In this document: in pieces, positions 40,949 through 50,489 of the stretch
Layout of the letters: each line of letters opens with the position of its first letter
How positions within the stretch are numbered: position 1 is the stretch's first letter
NCBI GenBank assembly: GCA_033063855.1
Contig: CP093829.1
Location: 7,326,243 to 7,390,242, forward strand
Origin: Smittia aterrima
Taxonomy: Eukaryota > Arthropoda > Insecta > Diptera > Chironomidae
DNA: 64,000 bases
Direction of reading: 5' to 3'
The notes under the pieces: generated by a model
Told to the model about the DNA's origin: nothing
Databases searched by the model: none
Seen by the model: only the letters and a program-made list of their open reading frames with translations
Program-made: the position numbers and the translations under genes

Positions 40949-41003
40949 GTAACATCACCAGCTCGCATTATTTTTCATTCTTGAACTCTACTTTTCTTTT
41001 TAG
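40949..41003 (+). other. 55-base intron in the 5' UTR of F-box copy 1
   Basis: GAAGAG followed by GTAACATCACC, with a TCTTTTTAG acceptor 15 bases before the start codon. The same intron is present in front of the other two copies (55 bases at 59017-59071; 67 bases at 54450-54516), which shows the duplication carried the promoter and 5' UTR. Confidence 0.65.
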
Positions 41004-41018
41004 ATAAAGACAATCAAA

Positions 41019-42483
41019 ATGGAGAAAACCCCATCACCGATCGTAGTCAGCAAGCCAGAGGATGTGACAAAAGCAGAAAAAACAGAAGTTTCAAATGGAA
41101 AACCGAACAAGAAAATGATTAAATTATCTGAGCTGATGACTAACATGGATCCATTGGAATATTTCTCACGCTTTCTCGGCATCCCTGAGATGATCTTTCG
41201 GCATTTCAAAGGCAAAGATTTGATAACGATTTCGGAAGTGAGCCCAAGTTATTACAAATTCATCGCTACGTCGAAACCTCTCATGGAAAATATAAAAGTT
41301 TCTTTTGAAAAGAATCGAACGCTAGAAAATACAGAAGATCTCGTTATGATATGGAAAGACAGGTGAGATCACTTCGTCGAAGGATGTTATGGAAATTAAA
41401 GTTAGTTTTCATGATAAATGCGGTTCAGAAGATTACAATTTGCTGAAAAACAGCTCGAGACTGTATCAAAACATTGAAATCAAACGAAACCACGTGATTA
41501 TAGAAGATAGAAAAAGCAATGAGAGAATGTTCGGCGACTACGTGACCAATTCAGAACTTGACTTTTTACATAGTAAGGCTCGCGAATGGAAAAATGTTTC
41601 ACTCGTAAATGTTTATTTTAGAAAAAAACTTGATCTGTGGAGATTGTTATCAGCAATCGAAGCAACAGTTGAAATCATTTCTGTTAGGGACTTTGGAGCC
41701 CTTTCACTGGAAGATCCATCTTCAGAGATTGAATCTTTCGAAGCATTTAAGTTTCCAAAGCTGAAAAAGCTTAAAATGACTTTCACAAAAAACTGCAGCG
41801 ATGGTGATACTTGGGCTAGATTTTTTTTAAACTCTGTTGCTATCAAAGAACTTGTTTTAAAAGATTTGTCGAAAAAAGTGGGCAAAGATATTTTAACAAA
41901 AATGCTCCAAAACTTTGACAAGCTAACAAAACTTTTTATTGAATTATCAAATATTAATCTAATATTTGTAGATGAATCTTGGAAACAGTTTCAATTCAAA
42001 CTCAAGAGTTTGACAGTATTTTTTACCAGATACAGTGATCTTGGTACCAACTTTCTAAACTTCCTTAAGTCACAAAGCGATTATCTCGAAGAATTATCGA
42101 TTCAATCAGAAGTTATCAACAGAGAAATCTTCGACGTGATAATGAAAATGCCAAAGCTGAATAATTTCGATCTCAAGTATTCTGAGACTTTTCCTGAAAA
42201 TGGGCCAATTAAAATGTCAACGTCAATCATTAAACTGACTTTATTTCGCTGGCCTAACGCGGTCAGTCTAAAATTTCTTATAAATTCAATGCCGAAATTA
42301 AGTCACCTTATGATCGACTCAATCGATGAAGAAGATTTGAAAATGTTGAAATCAACGAAAAGAAAGTTTGAAAAATTGGAAGTTGGTAACCTGTTCGAAC
42401 TTGACAGAAATGAAATGGAAGAAATTATGATCGAGAATTATATTTTGCTAAAGATACATAACATAGTCAGCTTTAAGTTTTAG
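41019..42483 (+). pseudogene. F-box/LRR protein gene, copy 1, frame-disrupted
   Basis: Homologous to the intact copies at 52926-54398 and 57484-59001. The first frame (41019-41366, 115 codons) covers the acidic N-terminus and the F-box core (MTNMDPLEYFSRFLGIPEMI, then GKDLITISEVSPSYYKFI). It reaches TGA at 41364. The rest (from about 41371 to 42483; first ATG 41389) continues in another frame and encodes the LRR-like part (FPKLKKLKMTF, MLQNFDKLTKLFIEL, MPKLNNFDL). Compared with the intact copies, a small deletion just before CTTCGTCGAA shifts the frame. A GT-AG segment of 43 bases (41363-41405) would, if spliced, restore the frame, but that is very short for an insect intron. It also lacks about 16 codons near the N-terminus. 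F-box proteins are substrate adaptors of SCF ubiquitin ligases. It may be a recent pseudogene or two short products. Confidence 0.75.
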
Positions 42484-42660
42484 GAAAGAAGTGTTAACCT
42501 TGGATGAAACCTGCAAAAGCGACAATTTCACAACGAATTACTATTTGAATATTTCCTTCCAAAAATGAATGTCCCAATTGGTTGATTGATACCAATCGAG
42601 TTTCTGACAAGAGATCGTCAATCGTTTTAGTTTCTGTTTTATGTTCGATTTAAATATACA

Positions 42661-42880
42661 AACGCGGTCACTCTAAAATTTCTGTTAGATTCAATGCCGA
42701 AAATAAGTCACCTTACACTCAAATTACCTAATCGATGAAGAACATTTTAAAATGTTGAAATCAATGAAGAAAAAGTTTGAAAAATTGAAAATTTGTAAAA
42801 TGAAATGAGTTAACAAAAAGGAAATGCAAGAAATTATGACCGAGAATTATTCTTCTCAAAAGATTCTCAAGATTATTTGA
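42661..42880 (+). pseudogene. Partial F-box/LRR copy (3' end only)
   Basis: Begins AACGCGGTCACTCTAAAATT and tracks the last about 70 codons of copy 1, which contain NAVSLKFLINSMPKLSH. It has stop codons and shifts, and follows the copy 1 stop by 180 bases. It is a truncated tandem duplicate with no coding potential. Confidence 0.8.
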
Positions 42881-42946
42881 AATAAAAACAATTGATTCAA
42901 AAAAAAATAAAGATTTTATTAAAATAAATCATTTCTTTCCCTCCGG

Positions 42947-43192
42947 ATCATAAGGGCTTGTAACATGAAGAATGATAATGATTATAAAATAAAGAAATCT
43001 TTAAAGTAAAAATATTTTCGAAAGCTTTTTTTAGTTTTGACTTTCAGGGAAAACGATTTTTCAGATTTTAAATGAGTGAAGCTCACTTCACTATTTTTCA
43101 TTAGTTGAGGTAATCTGACTAACTTAGATTTGATTGAATTTATGAAAGAGAAAGTTTCTTTACTCGCAATCAAATTGAGCTTTTTATTTATA
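42947..43192. repeat. Direct repeat, right copy, flanking the broken F-box gene
   Basis: Partner of 39858-40120. Here the shared patch TTCAGAGCAATTCGG lies about 270 bases further on (43462-43476), so the left copy has lost, or the right has gained, that spacer. The minus strand of both copies holds an open frame containing LPQLMKNSEVSFTHLKSEKS, which may be an old coding fragment. Confidence 0.85.
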
Positions 43193-43718
43193 AATTTTAT
43201 CAGACAAAGTGAAAGATCGACGATAAATAAAATCGATTTCTGTCAATTCAAAAATATTTTTTTATTAATTTAGATTTTCCAATTAAAAATTTAAACTTTT
43301 CCGATAAATTTTATTTAAAACTTAAACATTTTGGATATATTTGTTTACAAAACACGATCCACTCGTCGTGATGCACGAGTCGTACACACTCGGAAAAGCA
43401 GCGAAGTTACATTTTAGTGATATGAGTAGTAATACATCAGTGGAAATGATTTCCTTCTATTTTCAGAGCAATTCGGGCTAAAGTTTGTTTGTTGTTGTTC
43501 TTCTCGCTTCGTTCGACGATGATGCGGGCGAGCATCAGTTGGGAGCAAAAATTGAATTTAAGCTCTCGCATGGAAAACGAGAGTTCTCAGTAACAATTTA
43601 GTTGGTCAGGTTAATTCAAGTGCTCAAGACGTGAGAAACTTTAACTCCCACAAACGCTGAGATTTATTCATCAAAATAATTTCGACGATCATCAAACTTT
43701 TGGATTAATTTATTCACA

Positions 43719-44060
43719 ATGCACATCAACGCAATTCATCCATCAAGTCCCAATTCATCGCAATCGGAAGACGACGCCGCTACGAGAATTCAAGCCGGAT
43801 GGAAAGGATATCGTGTCCGAAAGCAGTTGAGATCAAGCCGTAAATCGAAGAACAATAATGGCCAAGCCAACACTCAAAGAAATAATTCGATCGAAGAGAA
43901 GTCGGCAACAAAAATCCAGGCGAGCTGGAAAGGATTTAAGATTCGTCAAGAGTTGAAGAATTGCAAGACCGCTGCCACAAAAATCCAAGCTAGCTGGAAA
44001 GGCTTTAGGACTCGCAAAGAACTTAAAGCTCAAATCGGTAAAGAAGATACGACGAAATAA
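43719..44060 (+). CDS. Three-IQ-motif calmodulin-binding protein (igloo/neuromodulin-like)
   Basis: A single-exon frame of 113 residues. Three IQ motifs follow the IQxxxxGxxxR pattern: residues 20-37 (AATRIQAGWKGYRVRKQL), 62-79 (SATKIQASWKGFKIRQEL) and 85-102 (AATKIQASWKGFRTRKEL). IQ motifs bind calmodulin, often without calcium. The closest known insect protein in style is igloo, a GAP-43-like neuronal protein; orthology is inference. The sequence between IQ1 and IQ2 is Asn/Lys/Arg-rich and low complexity. No membrane segment or other domain is present. The start is the first ATG after stops and has a good context (CACAATG). Further 5' non-coding exons are possible. Confidence 0.78.
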   Translation: MHINAIHPSSPNSSQSEDDAATRIQAGWKGYRVRKQLRSSRKSKNNNGQANTQRNNSIEEKSATKIQASWKGFKIRQELKNCKTAATKIQASWKGFRTRKELKAQIGKEDTTK

Positions 44061-46214
44061 TACAAACGGCGGAGATTCGATTCACAAAATTGCTGGTGCG
44101 TCGTCTTATGAAAGCACAAAAAAGTTTTTCTCAGAAAAACTTAAAAACTTCCATTTATTATAAAAGAAAATAGCTTAAGCGTTTTAGAATCGTTTTACGA
44201 TTGCGATCACATTACAGTGCATCGCTCATCATTAATCTGAACTAATTTTAGTGCATAACGAATGGCAAAATAAATTTTCAATGTTACCGCTACAGGGAAA
44301 TTCTTTTCTTTCGGCAAACAACTCGAAGACTATTTGTTTACATGTCTGTTGATTTCAAGCTGTGGCTGCTGTTTCATAAAATAAATTGTGTTTTCAGAAA
44401 CATTCCACTCGACAAGCTTTCTAATGTCAATTTTCCTTTTAATCTCAAGATGAGATTGTACTTGAAAAATTTGATTGAAGTTGACTGTCAACATTTGATG
44501 AAACTCTTCGCTCCCTCTTCTTATCAAAAAAATATTTATTTATTTTACAGATTACAAAGTAAAAAAATAATTCGTCATTCCAGGAATTTCCTTTTTTGAA
44601 CGTCGCAAATTCTTTGTTCTCATTTAAAAAGATCAAACAAACTTCTAATGACTCCCAGCTTCCTATCTGACCCACTAAAACTTGGAATGCAAAGAATAAC
44701 AAAGCCTTGAAAGCGACGTCCCAGATTTGATTTACTTCTTATCAAATGTGAAGAATCTTTTCGCCCGAAAAAAAAAACGATAATGAATTTTAATCTAAAC
44801 AAAAAGTGGCAAACGGAGCGTTTCACGATCATTGTTTAATGGTTTTATTGCCGCCTTGGTGTTGATAAACATCGAACGAATAAAAACGACGATGCCTAAG
44901 AGACTTCTGATTCTGCTTTTTTATTGACACGAGGAAGAAACTTTAAATCTCGTCCGATCCCTCACGTCTCACTCTGCTCGATTGAATTGACGTCAATGAT
45001 GTCTAGAATTGGCTCTAATTTATTTTTGCTCACTCTGCTCTTAGCTGTTAGCGAGCGATCACATCAATTAAGCTTTGTTGCTTCCAATTTTTTTTGAAAA
45101 GCATCTGAGTAAAAGATAGAGAGTGAAATGAAAAATCGTTTGAGCATCATCGTAAAAAATATGACGCAAAACTTGGCTTGGAAATAGGTGAAGTGAACTT
45201 CAGTTCATCACACAAATGTCATCGACGTCGCTTTGTGCGAAATTTCCTGTAAAGTAAAAGTATTTTGGTCGCGAATAGTCATAAAAAGACGTCAGTGAGA
45301 CGTAATTCTCAACCGGCCCCCTCCTCCTCCTCCTTCATCAGATATCTGTAAATATTTTCGTTTTCCATTTTTCAATTACGAAAGAGAAGAGAAAAATTAT
45401 TTTAATGAATGAAAAATTCTTTTCCCTTTGTGACTGTTTCAATTGTTCACGAGAGCGTTAGCGAGATGGGTGGGAGGTGCTACATATCTCCTCAATTAAT
45501 CGAGAAATTTCGCCACTCAATTTGCAGCCTTCAAAACGATATTTTTTCCATACGCGATATTTTTTCTTCTAACATTCCATTACGGACAGCGACCGATGTG
45601 CTGAGAGATTATATGTTGAATGTTTTTAAATAGAACTCGAGAAAACAAAGGCGGCTGACCACTAAATCAATACATTGGCTTTCATTTGATTATAGGGCTT
45701 GCAACATTGGAGGGAATGAAAATTACATCAGAGAGCAGAGAGAGAGTTTGTTGCGGTAATCATGAAAATTTGTGATAATTTTCTCAAAGAAATTTAAACA
45801 CAAATTCTGACCACAAGGAAATGACAAACAAATCAAACCCACACTCGGCAATCAATAATTCAACTCATTCATTCATTTAATAATTTACAATCATCATCGC
45901 AGTCTCATGAAACAGATGGAAGATATAATCGAGCATTTAGGAACAGTGGATTCTATCAAGTTTGAAAGATGACTCTCAGCGAGAATTTCACGCAGTGCTT
46001 TCTTCACTGACGGTAATATACGCCAACGCAAACACGAGCGTTCAGCTGATCGGTGAGTGAACAGTAAACTTTTTTATTTATGATAATGAGAACATTGAAG
46101 AGTAAAAAGGAAAACATTTGCGAAAACTTTAATGGAAACGCGCTCTTATAAAATTAAATTATGGAACGAAATAAAACTCGGCTTGATAAAATTTCCGCGT
46201 GTTCTTATTCCATT
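44061..46214. other. Intergenic region with no gene seen
   Basis: Holds the 3' side of the IQ-motif gene and, near 46070-46080, a minus-strand AATAAA probably used by Mcm5. A string at about 45693 resembles the first 20 bases of the flanking repeat at 39858. No exon, tRNA or transposon was recognised. Confidence 0.5.
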
Positions 46215-48530
46215 TTACGACAGACGGTAGAGCATCTTGCCTTGCATGCGGTGCTGAAGCTCACCTCGACGAATCATTGTATGGATGACCTTGAGAATAG
46301 CTCGCTCTGGATACTGCTGACGAGTGAAGTCTTGAATAATGTTTTGTTCTGACACCTGAGATCCGATTCCGAAGCGACGTTTCAGTTGTTTCTCAACTCG
46401 ATTGAGCATGTCGTGATCTTCATCTGTAGTGAAACCTTCGACACCAGAGAGCGTTCCAGACATTGCGGCTTCCAAAGTTGACACTTGGAACAAACGCAAA
46501 GCTTCATTGACGTGATCTTCGTTGACGAACGGTTGAAGTTGGAGCTTGGCGAGAGATTCTGAAATGCGAATGACAGCTTCGAGTTGACGCACAGTGATTG
46601 GGATAGCCAAACGTTTCTCGGCTGATTTTTCTTGTTGCTGTGCTCCACTTCTCATCAAAACGTAACGAGAACGTAATTTTTCAGCAGCCTCTGCACCCAA
46701 ACGAGGTCCACAGTGAGTACGTGCGTAATGAATGTATTTCTTTAAAACGTTGAGTGGAATTTCGCCGTCGACTTGCTCTGTTGGCCGGTTTGCATTCATA
46801 TGAACGTTGATGATGTGACGAGCGAGTGTTACATCTCGAGAGTGATCATGAACATCCTTGATAATGAAAATCATGTCAAAACGAGACAAGATTGTCGGCA
46901 TGAAGTCGATATTCTCTTCACCTTTCGTGTCATCCCAACGACCGAAGATTGAATTAGCTGCAGCAAGTACTGAGCATCGCGAGTTCAATGTCGTTGTGAT
47001 TCCAGCTTTGGCAATCGAGATTGTTCCTTGTTCCATAGCTTCGTGAATTGCGACACGATCGTCTTCCTTCATCTTATCGAACTCATCAATGCAGACAACT
47101 CCACCGTCAGCAAGAACCATTGCTCCGCCTTCCATAACGAAATTTCTAGTTGCAGGATCACGCATGACCGAAGCAGTGAGACCAGCAGCTGATGATCCTT
47201 TACCAGATGTGTATACGCCAATCGGAGAAACTTTCTCAACGAACTTTAAGAGCTGAGACTTTGCTGTTCCAGGATCGCCAAGCATCAGCAAATTGATGTC
47301 ACCACGACGAATCAAACCATCAGGCAACTTCTTTCTCGATCCACCGAAAAGTAGACAAACGATTGCTTTCTTCACATCATCCGATCCGAAGATACTTGGA
47401 GCAATACTCTTAGCGAGCTTCTCATAAATGTCAGGCATTGCTGCTAATTTCCGGAATGCTCCTTCTTCCTCAGTTGTGATGTTGCTGAATCGTGAAATCG
47501 AACCAATTTCTGTGTCAACTTTAATTCCGATGACTCTCATGTATGGAGCTCGAACGCCAACAACAGCTTTGTGACTCTCAGCGCCACGTTTGCCGCCACT
47601 TGCAACTTTCTTGATTGAGTAAATTCCTTGGATGAGAACACGATTGCCAGGAACAACTCGTTCACACAATGAACGATCGCAGAAGAGTTGCATGTGACGC
47701 GGAATCTCTCCTTGAGGCACTGAATCGGGAAGTTCTTGAAGCTTCAAAGTTTGGAAGTCGACACACTTGCATTTATCGGGCATAATGAAGAAAGGATCCA
47801 ACGGGCACTTAGGTCGACCAGCTGTATCACTGTAAAATATTGAAAGTGAGATTAAAGAAATTTTTGGTTTGAGGTGTCTTACGTTGTGCATTTCCTCGGA
47901 AGCGCATAGCCTTCGTAACCAGGGTTCACGGGCAAGTTGGGAATTGTGTTGTTGCATGATCTGCACTGAATCGAAATCTTGGTAGTCTTTGCTTTGATGC
48001 CCGAAGCGGAGATGATGACTCCGGAGATCTTTACCAGACGAGAGACCAACTCGGATTTCAAGTCGCGAATGTTTGTTGGATTTGCATTAGAGGTGATGAG
48101 GATTTGGATGTCTTGGATGTCTTCGCCATCGAGTCTTGGTGATGTGATCTCATCCGCAACTTCCTTAGCAGCTTCTTCAAAGATTTGCAGATGCTCTGAT
48201 GGCTGCTTCTTCATCTTGTCAGCAAGATTCTCGTCGTAACCAGCGAGATCTTCCATCTCAACTTCCAGGAAATATTTATGCGACAGATAATTACGTTTCA
48301 TGGTGTCACTAATAAAGAAATAGGAAAGTTAATCATCCAATTGTTAATATTAATTGCCGGTTGATAATTATTTACCGATATTTGAAGTAAAAATTGTCTT
48401 CGTTGAAGGTTCGGATGAAATCTTTAAATTTCTTCTTAACTTGCTGTAGATTGATCAAATTGGCGTCTTGTTGCTCGTCTCCACCGAAATTATCGGAGAA
48501 AAAGATTCCTGCGTCATCAAAGCCTTCCAT
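46215..48530 (-). CDS. Mcm5: DNA replication licensing factor MCM5
   Basis: Three exons (48376-48530, 47883-48308, 46215-47829) give 731 residues, the usual length for insect Mcm5. It is a subunit of the MCM2-7 replicative helicase in the nucleus. Visible features: the N-terminal MEGFDDAGIFFSDNFGG; a C4-type zinc site (CRSC and, across the second intron, RKC and PKCPLDPFF); Walker A GDPGTAKSQ with its Lys at residue 384; Walker B VVCIDEFDKM; the arginine finger LSRFDMIF; and the C-terminal winged-helix region. The second intron splits the zinc-site region. It is divergent from sud1, sharing a 215-base promoter with an E2F site. The start is conserved with the family. Confidence 0.98.
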
Positions 48531-48745
48531 GATTTTAACTTGCGTGCACTTATAAGTTAAATTATACAATTTCCTAATTTTTATAAGCAAACTCGGTTTT
48601 TTGGCGCGAAGATTTGTTCACAAGTTACGTCCAACTTTCTTCACGTAGTTTAAGCCCCCAAAAAGACCCCATCTGGTGGCGCCCGACAAAAATAGTTTCT
48701 TGAACTCGTTTCTCTAAAACAAAATATTGCAAAGCCGAATTAAAA
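48531..48745. promoter_or_regulatory. Bidirectional promoter of Mcm5 and sud1
   Basis: 215 bases between the two start codons contain both transcription starts unless upstream exons are missed. It includes the E2F site at 48600-48607. AT-rich patches around TATAAG at 48551-48556 and 48582-48587 could be core-promoter elements. Confidence 0.65.
48600..48607. promoter_or_regulatory. Perfect E2F consensus site
   Basis: TTTGGCGC matches TTTSSCGC exactly and sits in TTTTTTGGCGCGAAG, 69 bases from the Mcm5 start. MCM genes are standard E2F/Rb targets in animals, so use for S-phase expression of Mcm5 is well supported by knowledge, though not tested here. Confidence 0.75.
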
Positions 48746-50475
48746 ATGGAAAGACTTAAGAAGAAATCAAATGGTAAGTGCAATTGAACTAACAAACTTT
48801 TAGCTTCTTCGCTCATCTAACGTTAAAACGATTTGCCATCGATCAAGAGAAAAATATTCAAAGGTTACATTATGAAAACAAACTTTCAGGAAAAAGGAAA
48901 ATTCCAGGTGAATTCAAAGATCGAAGTGAAATTGATGGATGGGACGTCACGGACTCGAAGCTGGGACCATCACAAAAGATGTCAAAGGTTTCGCCATGGA
49001 CAGAAATTGAAACTTCTGTAATGACAACACCCAAGAATCGAGTATCAACACCCAAGTTGTCCGCTGAATTGAAAGACAATAAATTCGTCGAGGAGTTCGC
49101 ACAAAGTTTCAAGACAAATCGAAAGTTCAACTCTTCTCAAGTTCGATTAATCAACGATCCATTTCAAGTATCGACCGTTGACAACTTTCTAGCGGACGGA
49201 TCAAATATTCTAAGCCTAACTGAAGATATCGAGTCGATAGAGTGGACGAGGAAACAAATGGACCTCTACGAATTCCATCAAACAACTGACTTAGCGAACA
49301 TCAAGAGCCATGGTCTTGCGAAGTTTTACAAGTTCATGAACAAAGAAGTTAAACCTTGGATGGAGCAACTGACAGGAATGAAATTCAAGAAGATTTCCGC
49401 TTCGTGTTCACTTTACAATTTCGGGGATTTCCTCTTGACTCACGACGATTTGCTGTCTGATCGTTTAATCGCATTCGTGTTTTACATCAGTCCATGGAAA
49501 GGCCACGAGCGCTGGGATGAGTCAATGGGAGGAGCTCTAGAACTTTTTAAAACCGATGCTGACGGTCAACCAAACTTTCCTGTCGCTGAAAAGATCTATC
49601 CAGCGAATAATCGATTTGTGTTCTTCAAAGTTGAGAAAAAATCTTATCATCAAGTTGGCGAAGTGCTATCAAAAGAGTTCCCGAGGGTAACGATAAATGG
49701 ATGGTTCCATGGCTTCAAAGACAACGTAGATTTCAACGCAACTTCAAAAATGAAAATTCCAAGTGTTATCACGTTCAAACCGCCATTTGAGATTGTTGAT
49801 AAGTTAAAATCTTTCATCAACAAAACCTATTTGAAGCACGCGATTAAAACTTCAATTCAAAAGCAGATCGAGGAAAATTCTGAGACAGCTCTTGGTGAAT
49901 TCTTCATTTCAACATTTCACGAAGCAGTTTCTCAAGAACTTCAAGGGAAAAAATTTATTTGGAATTGCGTTGGACCATCTCATCAACAGAACTACGATCG
50001 CTTGTGCTTAAAAGATCTTCCCGAAGACTGTGAAACGAGGACACTTGTTGAACTTATGTCATCAAAGGAAATGTTTAAATTACTTTATGAGTATACTGAA
50101 CTTGATCTAAGCGGTGCCAAAGCAAAGAAACCGAAATGCTCCGTTGAGATTCAAAGATGGAAAGGAGGAAATTATACTTTGATCCCACCAACTTATGACA
50201 GCGACACTCTCGACTTGATTTTGTATTTCGGGAATAACGAAAATGTTGGAGTCATCACTTACCTGACTCCAGAGGAAGACTCTAAAACTGCACAATCGGT
50301 TGAGAGCTCTGACGATGAACCTGATCCTGTTCTACTGACGATTTATCCACAAAACAATTACTTGAACATCGTTTATCGTTCGCAAGGCACAGCCAATTTT
50401 ACAAAATATTGCTCGAAGTCTTCGGTTATGAACTCAGAGTTTAATTATATTTTATTTTGTAATTACAAAGAATGA
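48746..50475 (+). CDS. sud1: Prolyl 3-hydroxylase OGFOD1 / sudestada1
   Basis: Two exons (48746-48773 and 48890-50475) give 537 residues. Exon 1 is only 28 bases; its join produces the basic start MERLKKKSNGKRKIP, a likely nuclear signal. The enzyme is a 2-oxoglutarate/Fe(II) oxygenase that hydroxylates a proline of ribosomal protein uS12 (RPS23) and affects translation; this is family knowledge. The catalytic domain shows the iron ligands H194-x-D196 (LLTHDDLL) and H263 (SYHQVGEV), and R275 (PRVTINGWFHG) for 2-oxoglutarate; SMGGALELF is typical. The C-terminal half is the non-catalytic second fold (YTLIPP, DLILYFG, YLNIVYRS). The internal ATG at 48979 would also give a near-complete protein, but the spliced start adds an in-frame basic leader. 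It ends 14 bases before the PIG-S start. Confidence 0.94.
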
Positions 50476-50489
50476 AGTTTTAACGAAAG

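Noticed and set aside
41613..41921. Antisense open frames within the F-box genes
   Set aside because: The same antisense frames recur in all three copies only because the sense sequence is conserved.
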